Shown here one piece after another: positions 1-7,117 of a stretch of 23,908 nt of DNA. How positions within the stretch are numbered: position 1 is the stretch's first letter; every line of letters starts with the position of its first letter. The stretch spans positions 1-23,908 of the forward strand of contig JBBTXG010000013.1 of the NCBI GenBank assembly GCA_038062375.1, written 5' to 3'. Below the pieces are notes generated by a model. It saw nothing but the letters and a program-made list of their open reading frames with translations, ran no database searches and was not told the origin of the DNA. A program made the translations under genes and the position numbers. Source of the stretch: JBBTXG01 sp038062375. Lineage in GTDB: Bacteria > Patescibacteriota > Minisyncoccia > Minisyncoccales > UBA10102.

Positions 1-546
1 AATCACGCAGAAGCCATTGACTGGCTTTTTGAGGTTGTGCGAGACAAAAAACCCATAACCGAGGGATTCATTAAAGACCTCAATGCTTTACTTCACAAAG
101 GAATTAGTGAGCGGCCAGCGCGTGGAGCAAGTGGCAATATAGTGATGAGAAAAATTACCCCTGGCGCGTATAAGCTCCAGCCTAATCACGTGCTTACTCT
201 TTCGGGCGAAATTCATTACTACCTGGAGCCGCTGCAAGTGCCAGGAGAAATGGAGAAGCTTATTAAAATGATAGCTGAACAAGAAGAAACCATGCGCCCC
301 GTTGAGCTTGCCTCATCTGTTCACTACGAAATTACGCGTATTCATCCCTTTGACGACTGTAATGGAAGAGTCTCAAGGATCCTCCTGAATCTTATCCTTA
401 TAAGGGCGGAGTATCCCCCTATTGTAATAAAGATGGAAGAGCGCAGAGCGTATTTGGAAGCTCTTGAAAAAGCAGACAAAGGAGATAGAGAACCTTTTTA
501 TCTGTTTGTCGCAGAACATGTGAAACAATCGTTAAGGGATGAGTAA
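1..546 (+). CDS. Fic family protein (5' partial)
   Basis: The reading frame is open from base 1, so the gene starts upstream of the window and the GTG at 37 is probably internal. The visible 181 codons carry the Fic fold ending in HPFDDCNGRVSR (bases 352-387). This is the catalytic loop of AMP-transferring Fic enzymes, whose family consensus is HPFx(D/E)GNGRxxR. Fic proteins move AMP or another phosphate group from a nucleotide to a hydroxyl on a target protein. The His and the Asn-Gly-Arg are present, but the first Gly of the loop is Cys. No inhibitory (S/T)xxxE(G/N) helix is seen in the visible part; it could lie upstream. The stop at 546 is 5 nt before the next gene, so the two are probably cotranscribed. 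Family call is sure; activity and target are unknown. Confidence 0.9.
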   Translation, partial: NHAEAIDWLFEVVRDKKPITEGFIKDLNALLHKGISERPARGASGNIVMRKITPGAYKLQPNHVLTLSGEIHYYLEPLQVPGEMEKLIKMIAEQEETMRPVELASSVHYEITRIHPFDDCNGRVSRILLNLILIRAEYPPIVIKMEERRAYLEALEKADKGDREPFYLFVAEHVKQSLRDE

Positions 547-550
547 TGGT

Positions 551-1258
551 ATGGAACAACAAAACCAGCAACCGATACAAAAAACCGAAAACAAATCTCC
601 CATAAAAACAAATTGGAAGTATATTGCGATTGTAGTGGTTTTTGGTTTGACTGCCGTCGGCGGGATTTTGATGCTGAAAACGATGCAACCTGCACCAGTC
701 GAGCCGCCTTCCGTCGTTCAGCAAACTCTGCCACCCTTCCCCCAGTCCCAACCGCTCGATACCGCAAACTGGCAAACCTACCGCAACGAGGAGTTTGGGT
801 TTGAGGTGAGGTATCCTCCTTCATACGATCAGAACGAGTTCTGTCGCCCTTCTTCAGAAGCAGAGAGGGCTCGCATACTGATAGGTCCTATTACTTTCTA
901 TAAAATTGATATGAAGGGAATGACCTTTGTAGAGTATGTCGATAAGGTTGTTCGAGAGGAAGAAGAATACTATCGAGAAAGATTTAAACAAAAACTACCC
1001 GGAGGATACATTGAATCAAAAACGCCTATTATTCTTGGAGAGAGGGAAGCGATGAGGATTATTTCTCATGCGTGTGGGGCTGGTTGTTATAATCCACATG
1101 TTATCTACGTCCAAAATGGAAGTGATATTTTGAAAATCATCTATGATGACGGAATCATGAATCACTGCCCCTTTAATTCCTATGAGCTACCTAGTGAAGT
1201 TGCTGATCAAATCCTCTCCACGTTTCGGTTTGTTGAACGAACACATTTGGCAGAATAG
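551..1258 (+). CDS. PsbP-like membrane-anchored protein, paralog 1
   Basis: A 235-residue protein. It has a polar Gln/Lys-rich N-terminus, one membrane span at about residues 23-43, a Pro-rich linker, then a domain opening with WQTYRNEEFGFEVRYP and closing with QILSTFRF. Lysines before the span predict an outside C-terminus. The domain resembles the PsbP-related proteins common in Patescibacteria, whose role there is unknown. I prefer the ATG at 551 over the in-frame ATG at 539 because MEQQNQQ is the start shared by the paralogs at 2655, 4936 and 6431. It directly follows the Fic gene. The stretch between the two conserved blocks (about residues 90-215) has Cys residues and little similarity to the other copies. 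Membrane anchoring is well supported; the function is not. Confidence 0.85.
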   Translation: MEQQNQQPIQKTENKSPIKTNWKYIAIVVVFGLTAVGGILMLKTMQPAPVEPPSVVQQTLPPFPQSQPLDTANWQTYRNEEFGFEVRYPPSYDQNEFCRPSSEAERARILIGPITFYKIDMKGMTFVEYVDKVVREEEEYYRERFKQKLPGGYIESKTPIILGEREAMRIISHACGAGCYNPHVIYVQNGSDILKIIYDDGIMNHCPFNSYELPSEVADQILSTFRFVERTHLAE

Positions 1259-1272
1259 CTTAGTTTTGTTAT

Positions 1273-1292
1273 CCTGTACATATAAGTACAGG
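1273..1292. promoter_or_regulatory. Inverted repeat upstream of abiEi, likely operator
   Basis: CCTGTAC, six bases, GTACAGG: a perfect 7-bp dyad 7 nt before the abiEi ATG. It contains TATAAG (1281-1286), a possible -10 element. AbiEi antitoxins are known to repress their own operon by binding inverted repeats, so autoregulation here is a reasonable inference. No good -35 is seen. Confidence 0.6.
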
Positions 1293-1299
1293 TTTTATT

Positions 1300-1884
1300 A
1301 TGACGAAAAATGTTAAAATCCAGAATCTAAATCGTTTCGCCGAGCTTGCCAGACTCGGAGAAATTGTCTTTCATACTGGCGATCTCGCGAATTTGTGGCG
1401 CATCACGAACAAAAACACGCTTTATACCACAATCAAGCGTTATGTGGAGCAGGGCCTGCTTTTTCGCATTCATAAAGGATTTTACGCGATTAAGCCACCG
1501 CGAGAAATCGATCCTTCCCTGTTGGGCGTGAAAGCGCTCCATAGCTATGCCTATGTGAGTTGCGAGACCATTTTGCGAGAGCAGGGGGTTATCCAGCAGG
1601 AGCTTTCTGCCATAACTCTTGTCAGCGGCGAGACCAAACGTTTTTTCATTGCGGGTAATCATTACTACTCCCGAAAACTTTCTGATCAATTTTTATATCG
1701 GCAAAATGGAATTGTGGCTATGGAAAACGGCACAAGAAAAGCAAGCGTCGAGCGCGCTATTGCGGACATTCTGTATTTCAATCCACACGCGTACTTCGAC
1801 GCGGAGAATCTTATTGACTGGGAGAAAGTACGAGCGTTGCAAAAAGAAATAGGGTATCCTTTAATCCCAAAACGCTATGGCTGA
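1300..1884 (+). CDS. abiEi: AbiEi-type antitoxin / transcriptional regulator
   Basis: A 194-residue protein. Residues about 12-65 read as a winged helix-turn-helix (LARLGEIVFHTGDLANLWRI, then an NTLYTTIKRYVEQGLL helix and the GFYAI wing). A C-terminal domain of the AbiEi antitoxin type follows. In type IV systems AbiEi represses its own operon and counteracts the AbiEii nucleotidyltransferase without binding it. The next gene is AbiEii-like and overlaps by 8 nt, the usual arrangement, so the pair is translationally coupled. A dyad just upstream (1273-1292) is a plausible operator. There is no obvious Shine-Dalgarno sequence. The family call relies on the wHTH pattern plus the partner gene. 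Confidence 0.85.
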   Translation: MTKNVKIQNLNRFAELARLGEIVFHTGDLANLWRITNKNTLYTTIKRYVEQGLLFRIHKGFYAIKPPREIDPSLLGVKALHSYAYVSCETILREQGVIQQELSAITLVSGETKRFFIAGNHYYSRKLSDQFLYRQNGIVAMENGTRKASVERAIADILYFNPHAYFDAENLIDWEKVRALQKEIGYPLIPKRYG

Positions 1885-2632
1885 CATCATTTTGCCACAA
1901 CCAAAAGACGCTGTGCATAAGGCGTGGCTCTACCGCGTGCTTTCGGCTCTATACGACGATGCCGAGCTTGCGAACATCCTCTATTTTAAAGGGGGGACAT
2001 GCGCGGCAATGCTCGACTACCTTGATCGTTTTTCCGTTGATCTTGATTTCGATTTTGTGGGGGAAAAGGATGCTATGCAAAAGACGCGAGGCAGCCTCGA
2101 GTTTGTATTTCGCGATCTTGGGCTCACGATACACAACCAAAGCAAAGCAGTGCCGCAGTATTTTTTAAAATATGAAGCGCCCGAGGATACGCGGAATACC
2201 ATAAAGATCGATGTTTCCTTTCCGCCGCCAAAAGCAAACGCATACGAGCAAAAACGCTTTCATGAGATTGACCGCATTATTACGTGCCAAACCATTGAGA
2301 CTATGATGGCAAACAAACTTGTGGCCATTATGGATCGCTACGAACATCATGAGGCGATTGCCGGCAGGGATATCTATGACATTCACCATTTCTTTCTCAA
2401 AGGTTATCGCTATAATAAGGAGGTTATTCGCGAGCGCACCGGCAAAGGCGCTAAGCAGTTTTTTTCCGATCTTACAGCTTTTATTGCAAAGCACATAACC
2501 GACGAGATCATAAACCAGGACCTTAACACATTGCTGCCATATGATAAATTTTCCCGCATCCGCAAAGTTCTCAAGCAAGAAACACTGATGTTCCTGCGCG
2601 ATGAACAGCAAAGGATTGAACAGGCAGGTTAA
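1877..2632 (+). CDS. abiEii: AbiEii/AbiGii family nucleotidyltransferase toxin
   Basis: A 251-residue protein with the polymerase-beta-like nucleotidyltransferase signature: GGT at residues 39-41 and FSVDLDFDF at 52-60, with Asp55 and Asp57 as likely metal ligands. Downstream come NKLVAIMDR and RDIYDIHHF, the conserved Lys/Arg-Asp region of the DUF1814/AbiEii family. Related toxins add nucleotides to tRNA 3' ends and stop growth, and AbiE systems can abort phage infection. It overlaps abiEi by 8 nt. Length and motifs look complete, with no disruption. The tRNA target here is inference from the family. Confidence 0.9.
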   Translation: MADIILPQPKDAVHKAWLYRVLSALYDDAELANILYFKGGTCAAMLDYLDRFSVDLDFDFVGEKDAMQKTRGSLEFVFRDLGLTIHNQSKAVPQYFLKYEAPEDTRNTIKIDVSFPPPKANAYEQKRFHEIDRIITCQTIETMMANKLVAIMDRYEHHEAIAGRDIYDIHHFFLKGYRYNKEVIRERTGKGAKQFFSDLTAFIAKHITDEIINQDLNTLLPYDKFSRIRKVLKQETLMFLRDEQQRIEQAG

Positions 2633-2654
2633 AAGTGTGGTATTCTGAAAATAT

Positions 2655-3611
2655 ATGGAACAAGAAAACCAACAATCCATCCAAGAAAAAATGGAAAATA
2701 AACCTCCAATCAAAACAAATTGGAAGTATATTGCGATTGTGGTGGTTTTGAGTTTGGTTGTGGGAGGAGGGATATCGTTTGTAAGTCTCACGGGGGAAAA
2801 GAATCCATTTCCACAAGTCACTAGTTCGACACCGCCGGGGATCATACCCTCTGAAGACGAAGATAAGTTGGATTTTTCTAACGAGTGCAAACAGTTAGAG
2901 CAACAAATCGGTCAGCTTGTGCAACAAGCAAATTATTGTGAGGCGGACTCTGATTGTATAGTGAACCAAGAAGCAGCCTCTCCTTTATGTGGTTGTCCGA
3001 GTTTGGTGAATAAGAGTGCAGATATGACAGCTATAGAAACAAAGAAAATGGAGTGGGAACAGAATGGCTGTAGGGAAGATGCGGTTTGTGGGCCATGCGG
3101 CCCGAAGCCAAATTATATTACATGCAAAGCGAATCGATGCGAGGGCTTTTACGAACAATCTATCAGCGAGTCTCTTCAAACTTGGCAAACCTACCGCAAC
3201 GAGGAGTTTGGGTTTGAAGTGAGCTATCCGGAGACATGTAGCAAGATTTTGGAGGATGTTGGTAGTTTGTTTTCTGTTTCGTGTTTAGTTAAGGATGTGG
3301 AGTTCGTAGAGGAGTTTTTCTTTTTTTCGTGGGGGCACGTCGGATTTTCATGCGATTCAATTAAAGAATGTGAATCAAATTTGAATTTCAGTAAGATCGA
3401 TTACAAAGATGATAACACCGCGATTATTGAGCGTACAAGACGCGGTAATAAAGAATTTGTCCTCGTCTTCATAGTAAAAGATACAGCATTGGATAGGGGA
3501 GTAGGAGAAATTGAAATCCAACAGAAAATATCATCTAGTGCCGAGCAATTTGAAGAGATTGCTAAGCAAATCCTCTCCACGTTTCGGTTTGTGGAGAAAA
3601 ATTCCCCTTGA
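2655..3611 (+). CDS. PsbP-like membrane-anchored protein with Cys-rich insert, paralog 2
   Basis: A 318-residue protein and the longest of the family. It has the shared N-terminus (MEQENQQ, one membrane span about residues 25-45). Then comes an extra domain of about 90 residues (roughly 75-165) holding a dozen or so cysteines in motifs such as CEADSDC, CGCP and CGPCGPKP. Last is the family domain from WQTYRNEEFGFEVSYP to QILSTFRF. The Cys-rich segment resembles small secreted domains with a C-x3-DSDC pattern and would be disulfide-bonded outside the cell (inference). It is absent from the other paralogs, so this copy is a fusion. TATTCT at 2641-2646 lies 8 nt before the ATG and may be a -10 for a leaderless message. 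Otherwise it would be cotranscribed with abiEii, which ends 22 nt upstream. Confidence 0.82.
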   Translation: MEQENQQSIQEKMENKPPIKTNWKYIAIVVVLSLVVGGGISFVSLTGEKNPFPQVTSSTPPGIIPSEDEDKLDFSNECKQLEQQIGQLVQQANYCEADSDCIVNQEAASPLCGCPSLVNKSADMTAIETKKMEWEQNGCREDAVCGPCGPKPNYITCKANRCEGFYEQSISESLQTWQTYRNEEFGFEVSYPETCSKILEDVGSLFSVSCLVKDVEFVEEFFFFSWGHVGFSCDSIKECESNLNFSKIDYKDDNTAIIERTRRGNKEFVLVFIVKDTALDRGVGEIEIQQKISSSAEQFEEIAKQILSTFRFVEKNSP

Positions 3612-3636
3612 CAACTACTTTAGTATCCACTAAAGT
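3608..3636 (+). promoter_or_regulatory. Promoter with overlapping operator-like dyad
   Basis: Consensus -35 TTGACA (3608-3613), 17-bp spacer, -10 TAAAGT (3631-3636). A perfect 8-bp dyad, ACTTTAGT (3617-3624), ATCC, ACTAAAGT (3629-3636), covers the spacer and the -10, so a bound repressor would block polymerase. The ATG at 3645 is 8 nt after the -10, implying a leaderless transcript. Confidence 0.65.
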
Positions 3637-3644
3637 GGTAGTAT

Positions 3645-4928
3645 ATGCTTGAAAACAATAAAAATCTCGTCCAAAGGGATGTTTTTCTAGAAATTGCCAA
3701 GCATTTGGAAACGAAGGAAATCACCCTTATTATTGGGCCGCGACAAGTTGGGAAAACAACTCTTATTTCCCAGCTTAAAGATCCCTTGAGCCAAAAAGGA
3801 GTTGCTGAAGGCAGGATTTTCAGCTTTAACCTCGATTTGGTTACCGATCGCAAACTCTTTGCGAACCAAACAGAGTTTATCGAGTTTCTCAAGGAAAGAA
3901 TTGGGCAAGAGAAACTCTTTGTTCTTGTTGATGAGGCCCAAAGAGTAGGAAACGCGGGAATTTTCTTTAAGGGTATTTACGACCTTGGTCTACCCGTAAA
4001 GTTTGTTCTCACGGGCTCATCTGCTCTGGAGATTAAATCCAAGATTCACGAACCCTTAACTGGGAGAAAGAGACTTTTCTATCTCTATCCAATGAGTTTT
4101 GAGGAATACCTTTCTGCAAAAGATAGTTCGCTCGTTGATTTTCTCAAAGTTGAGAAAGAACTTGCGCGCTATACAAAAGAGCGGCTCTTTGAACATCTTT
4201 ATCAATTTATTGTTTGGGGAGGATATCCTAAAATTGCTCTTGAAGGAAATAGAGAAACCAAAGAACAATTCCTCAAAGAGGTTTATTCAAGCTACATTGA
4301 GCGTGATATTATTGGATTTCTTGAGATTAAAAACACGACTGCGTTTACGAAGTTGGTTGCGATCCTTGCTTCCCAAATAGGCCAGCTTGTGAATACCCAA
4401 GAATTAAGCAGTACATTGAATGTAGAGCGCAAAACTGTTGAGAAGTATCTTGAGGTTCTCGAGAAGACTTTTATTATCGAAATGGTTTCCCCTTTTTTCC
4501 GTAACGTGAGAAAGGAACTGACTAAAATGCCAAAGGTTTATTTTCTTGATGCTGGGCTTCGCAATTTTGCCCTCGGCGACCTCAAGGGTTTTGAGGAAAG
4601 ACACGACAAAGGAGCAATCGTTGAGAACTTTCTTTTTTCAGAACTTCGCAAAAGAACAGATGCGAAGTTTCACTTTTGGAGAACCAAAGAAAAAGCAGAG
4701 GTTGACTTTGTCTTGGAACATCGCTTTGGCGAGCCAATCCCAATTGAAGTGAAGGCAACACGCCTGAAATCTCCAGAAATCTCCAGAAGTTTCCGTAGTT
4801 TTTTGAACACGTACAAACCCAAGCGTGCATTTGTGGTGAATTTGGGGTTTCAAGGATCAAGAAAAATTGAATCAACAAACGTCGAATTTCTCTTGCCTTA
4901 CGAAATTTCAAAAGTTCTGTTAAACTGA
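3645..4928 (+). CDS. ATP-binding protein, AAA_14 / DUF4143 family
   Basis: A 427-residue protein. Walker A is GPRQVGKTT (residues 31-39) and Walker B LFVLVDEAQ (91-99), followed by the LTGSSAL sensor-like segment. A winged-helix region reads TQELSSTLNVERKTVEKYLEVL. The C-terminal DUF4143 half contains FHFWRTKEKAEVDFVLE and IPIEVKAT, the (D/E)-x-K pattern of a PD-(D/E)XK nuclease-like fold. Length is typical for this family. These ATPases are very common in archaea and Patescibacteria; their function is not established, and nuclease activity is only inferred. It has its own promoter and dyad (3608-3636), and its stop is 7 nt before paralog 3. Confidence 0.9.
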   Translation: MLENNKNLVQRDVFLEIAKHLETKEITLIIGPRQVGKTTLISQLKDPLSQKGVAEGRIFSFNLDLVTDRKLFANQTEFIEFLKERIGQEKLFVLVDEAQRVGNAGIFFKGIYDLGLPVKFVLTGSSALEIKSKIHEPLTGRKRLFYLYPMSFEEYLSAKDSSLVDFLKVEKELARYTKERLFEHLYQFIVWGGYPKIALEGNRETKEQFLKEVYSSYIERDIIGFLEIKNTTAFTKLVAILASQIGQLVNTQELSSTLNVERKTVEKYLEVLEKTFIIEMVSPFFRNVRKELTKMPKVYFLDAGLRNFALGDLKGFEERHDKGAIVENFLFSELRKRTDAKFHFWRTKEKAEVDFVLEHRFGEPIPIEVKATRLKSPEISRSFRSFLNTYKPKRAFVVNLGFQGSRKIESTNVEFLLPYEISKVLLN

Positions 4929-4935
4929 AATAGAT

Positions 4936-5646
4936 ATGGAACAGCAAAACCAACAACAAATACAAGAAAATACGGAACCAAAATCTGCAACCAAAACAAA
5001 TTGGAAGCTTATCGGGATTACAGTTGTCCTCGCTTTAGTCCTTGGAGGAGTGTTGATATCGTGGCAGATGCAACCCGCCGCGCCCATGCAGCAGACCCCA
5101 CCTCCGCCTGTTTCCACTCCGTCACCACAACCACAAGCAATTAACAATCAGCAATCAACAATTGATATGTCAGATTGGCAAACCTACGGCAACAAGGAGT
5201 TTGGGTTTGAGGTGAGGTATCCGGACTGGCTGGTTTCTAAGGAAGATGGTGGGACGGTCGCATTGACATCTTTACCTGTTTCGCGTTGTTTCTCTGGTGA
5301 AGAGGATTTAGGTGAATCGCATGAGCTTGTGGCATCTTTCCGGAATTACACAGGCAATGGCTTTTCCGATATTTGGAAACAGGCATTCGGTTTCGAATTT
5401 AAGAAAGGCAACTACGATGGGGTAAAAACCATTGATAGAAGAAATGCTTACTATTTCTATCAGTCAGCAGAAATGCCTTTTGCCCGGATAGCCTATCTGG
5501 TGCCGCGTTCTGAAAATAATGCTATCCAAATTGATACTTTCTACCAAAATTACTTACTAAATTGTTCACCAAAATTCACAAGGACGGCTGAAGAGGTACG
5601 CGAGATTGAGAACCAAATCCTCTCCACGTTTCGGTTTATCGAATAA
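4936..5646 (+). CDS. PsbP-like membrane-anchored protein, paralog 3
   Basis: A 236-residue protein with the shared N-terminus, one membrane span (KTNWKLIGITVVLALVLGG, about residues 22-42), a Pro/Gln linker, WQTYGNKEFGFEVRYP and the terminal QILSTFRF. Bases 4960-5187 are identical to 6455-6682 in paralog 4, a 228-nt stretch covering the anchor and linker. The outer domains after that point are not alike. This indicates a recent duplication or gene conversion limited to the 5' third. It starts 7 nt after the DUF4143 gene and is probably cotranscribed with it. Function unknown; a surface-exposed C-terminal domain is predicted. Confidence 0.85.
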   Translation: MEQQNQQQIQENTEPKSATKTNWKLIGITVVLALVLGGVLISWQMQPAAPMQQTPPPPVSTPSPQPQAINNQQSTIDMSDWQTYGNKEFGFEVRYPDWLVSKEDGGTVALTSLPVSRCFSGEEDLGESHELVASFRNYTGNGFSDIWKQAFGFEFKKGNYDGVKTIDRRNAYYFYQSAEMPFARIAYLVPRSENNAIQIDTFYQNYLLNCSPKFTRTAEEVREIENQILSTFRFIE

Positions 5647-5703
5647 TTTTTAACTTTGAGTTGCAGTTTTGACTTTCGACTTTTTTCCGTGGTTACAGAA
5701 GTA

Positions 5704-5763
5704 CGCTATAGCGTTTCTTTGTTCCTAAGTTACCTTGCTTCCACTTGAAGTTTTTGGTAGAAT
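5704..5763 (+). promoter_or_regulatory. Promoter of the DUF5678-like/retropepsin-like pair, with palindrome
   Basis: -35-like TTGCTT (5735-5740), 17-bp spacer, -10 TAGAAT (5758-5763, 5 of 6 consensus). The ATG at 5773 is 9 nt after the -10, so the message is probably leaderless. The perfect 10-bp palindrome CGCTATAGCG (5704-5713) just upstream could be an operator. The remaining space after paralog 3 holds nothing else I recognise. Confidence 0.5.
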
Positions 5764-5772
5764 GGTTTTGTT

Positions 5773-5997
5773 ATGAAGAAAGTATATGTTTCTACAAAAA
5801 ATATAAAGCAGTTTGCGGGAAAATGGGTGGTTATAGATCCTATAAAAGATAAGGTTATCGCAGTAGGAGATACTCTTGAGGAGATTGATTCATTGATAAC
5901 ACGCTCAAAAGACGACAAAAGAGCCTCCGGAACAGTTCCGGCTGCCTTTAAGGTTCCTCGCAAAGACGAAGGGCCATATATCCTTGTGGTTTTATGA
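5773..5997 (+). CDS. Small DUF5678-like protein
   Basis: A 74-residue protein with QFAGKWVVIDPIKDKVIAVG, then a short helix (TLEEIDSLI), and the ending PAAFKVPRKDEGPYILVVL. This layout (a GKWVA-like strand, a VIA-x-G turn and a C-terminal VP..D..PY) matches small DUF5678-type proteins. In archaea and candidate-phylum bacteria these often precede a retropepsin-like gene. The stop overlaps the next ATG by 4 nt, so the two are translationally coupled. An antitoxin- or adaptor-like role is suggested only by context. Confidence 0.7.
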   Translation: MKKVYVSTKNIKQFAGKWVVIDPIKDKVIAVGDTLEEIDSLITRSKDDKRASGTVPAAFKVPRKDEGPYILVVL

Positions 5998-6392
5998 ACA
6001 AATTGTTCATATTAAGCTTTCCCTATAAGACAGATGCACAGGGAAATTCTTTTCCAGTTATTCCATTGTCTCTTAAATTTAATAATAGAAAGAAAGAATT
6101 TTTTGCGCTTGTTGATTCTGGAGCCACCATTTCAATCTTTAGATCTGAAGTTGCTGAATCTTTAGGAATTAATGTCAACAACGGAAAAGAAACATATCTT
6201 GGTGGAGTTGGCGGAAGAATTAAGGGGTATATTCATAAATTAAAGGTAGAAATAGCAGGAAAGCAATTTGTTTGTCCAATAGTATTCTCTTATGAGTACC
6301 TCGTGTCTTTTAATCTTTTAGGAAGGGCTATCTTCTTTGAGAAATTTAGGATTATTTTTGAAGAAAAGAAAAGTAAGGTAATATTGGACTAG
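5994..6392 (+). CDS. Retropepsin-like aspartyl protease domain protein
   Basis: A 132-residue protein. FFALVDSGATISIF (residues 37-49) contains the DSGA catalytic-loop motif of retroviral-type aspartic proteases, with Asp41 as the expected catalytic residue. A hydrophobic strand pattern and FNLLGRAIFFEKFRIIF follow, as in small dimeric pepsin-like domains. Such proteins act as homodimers, each chain giving one Asp (family knowledge). The gene is coupled to the DUF5678-like gene by a 4-nt overlap. It is strikingly A/T-rich next to the metG block. The natural substrate is unknown. It ends 38 nt before paralog 4. Confidence 0.8.
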   Translation: MNKLFILSFPYKTDAQGNSFPVIPLSLKFNNRKKEFFALVDSGATISIFRSEVAESLGINVNNGKETYLGGVGGRIKGYIHKLKVEIAGKQFVCPIVFSYEYLVSFNLLGRAIFFEKFRIIFEEKKSKVILD

Positions 6393-6430
6393 AGCCAGTA
6401 TACATAATTCAAAACTTTGCCAAAAACCAT

Positions 6431-7114
6431 ATGGAACAACAAAACCAACAACCCATACAAGAAAATACGGAACCAAAATCTGCAACCAAAACAAATTGGA
6501 AGCTTATCGGGATTACAGTTGTCCTCGCTTTAGTCCTTGGAGGAGTGTTGATATCGTGGCAGATGCAACCCGCCGCGCCCATGCAGCAGACCCCACCTCC
6601 GCCTGTTTCCACTCCGTCACCACAACCACAAGCAATTAACAATCAGCAATCAACAATTGATATGTCAGATTGGCAAACCTACCGCAACGACGAGTTTGGC
6701 TTTGAGTTTCAGTACCCAAAAGAATTTGCGGAAAGCCAAGATTGCAAAGCAAGAATGAGTAAGGTGCAAAAGAATGTAGTGGATATCGGGAATCGTACCG
6801 ATGTTAGTGTTGTGGGCTCTAAGGGGTTGAACCTTGAAGATTTTGTTGCTGCAGATTTCATCCTAGAGTCTCTTTTTGACATTCACCGAAGTGAGCAGAT
6901 CGTAGGCGAAGAGAAAGCAATTACGATTTCTTATCGTGTGGAAGGGACGGGTAGGTTTGGAACAGTAACATATGTTAAGCATGCTGACAAAATTTACAGA
7001 TTCGATTATCTCGCTGGTGTGGATTGTTCGGTGGCATATGCTACTGATATGAGCGAGCTTGACGTCTTGAATCAAATCCTCTCCACGTTTCGGTTTGTGG
7101 AGGAGGCAAGATAG
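6431..7114 (+). CDS. PsbP-like membrane-anchored protein, paralog 4
   Basis: A 227-residue protein with the family layout: MEQQNQQ start, membrane span about residues 22-42, Pro/Gln linker, WQTYRNDEFGFEFQYP, variable core, and terminal QILSTFRF. The first third is identical over 228 nt to paralog 3 (6455-6682 against 4960-5187), whereas the core from about residue 92 is unrelated in detail. Only two cysteines remain in the outer part. It follows the retropepsin-like gene by 38 nt; TATACA (6402-6407) might be a weak -10. Function unknown. Confidence 0.85.
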   Translation: MEQQNQQPIQENTEPKSATKTNWKLIGITVVLALVLGGVLISWQMQPAAPMQQTPPPPVSTPSPQPQAINNQQSTIDMSDWQTYRNDEFGFEFQYPKEFAESQDCKARMSKVQKNVVDIGNRTDVSVVGSKGLNLEDFVAADFILESLFDIHRSEQIVGEEKAITISYRVEGTGRFGTVTYVKHADKIYRFDYLAGVDCSVAYATDMSELDVLNQILSTFRFVEEAR

Positions 7115-7117
7115 GTA

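Noticed and set aside
2165..2890. Long minus-strand open frame (241 codons) opposite abiEii and paralog 2
   Set aside because: It runs antisense to two well-supported genes, shows no recognisable motif, and has the hydrophobic/Cys pattern typical of antisense frames.
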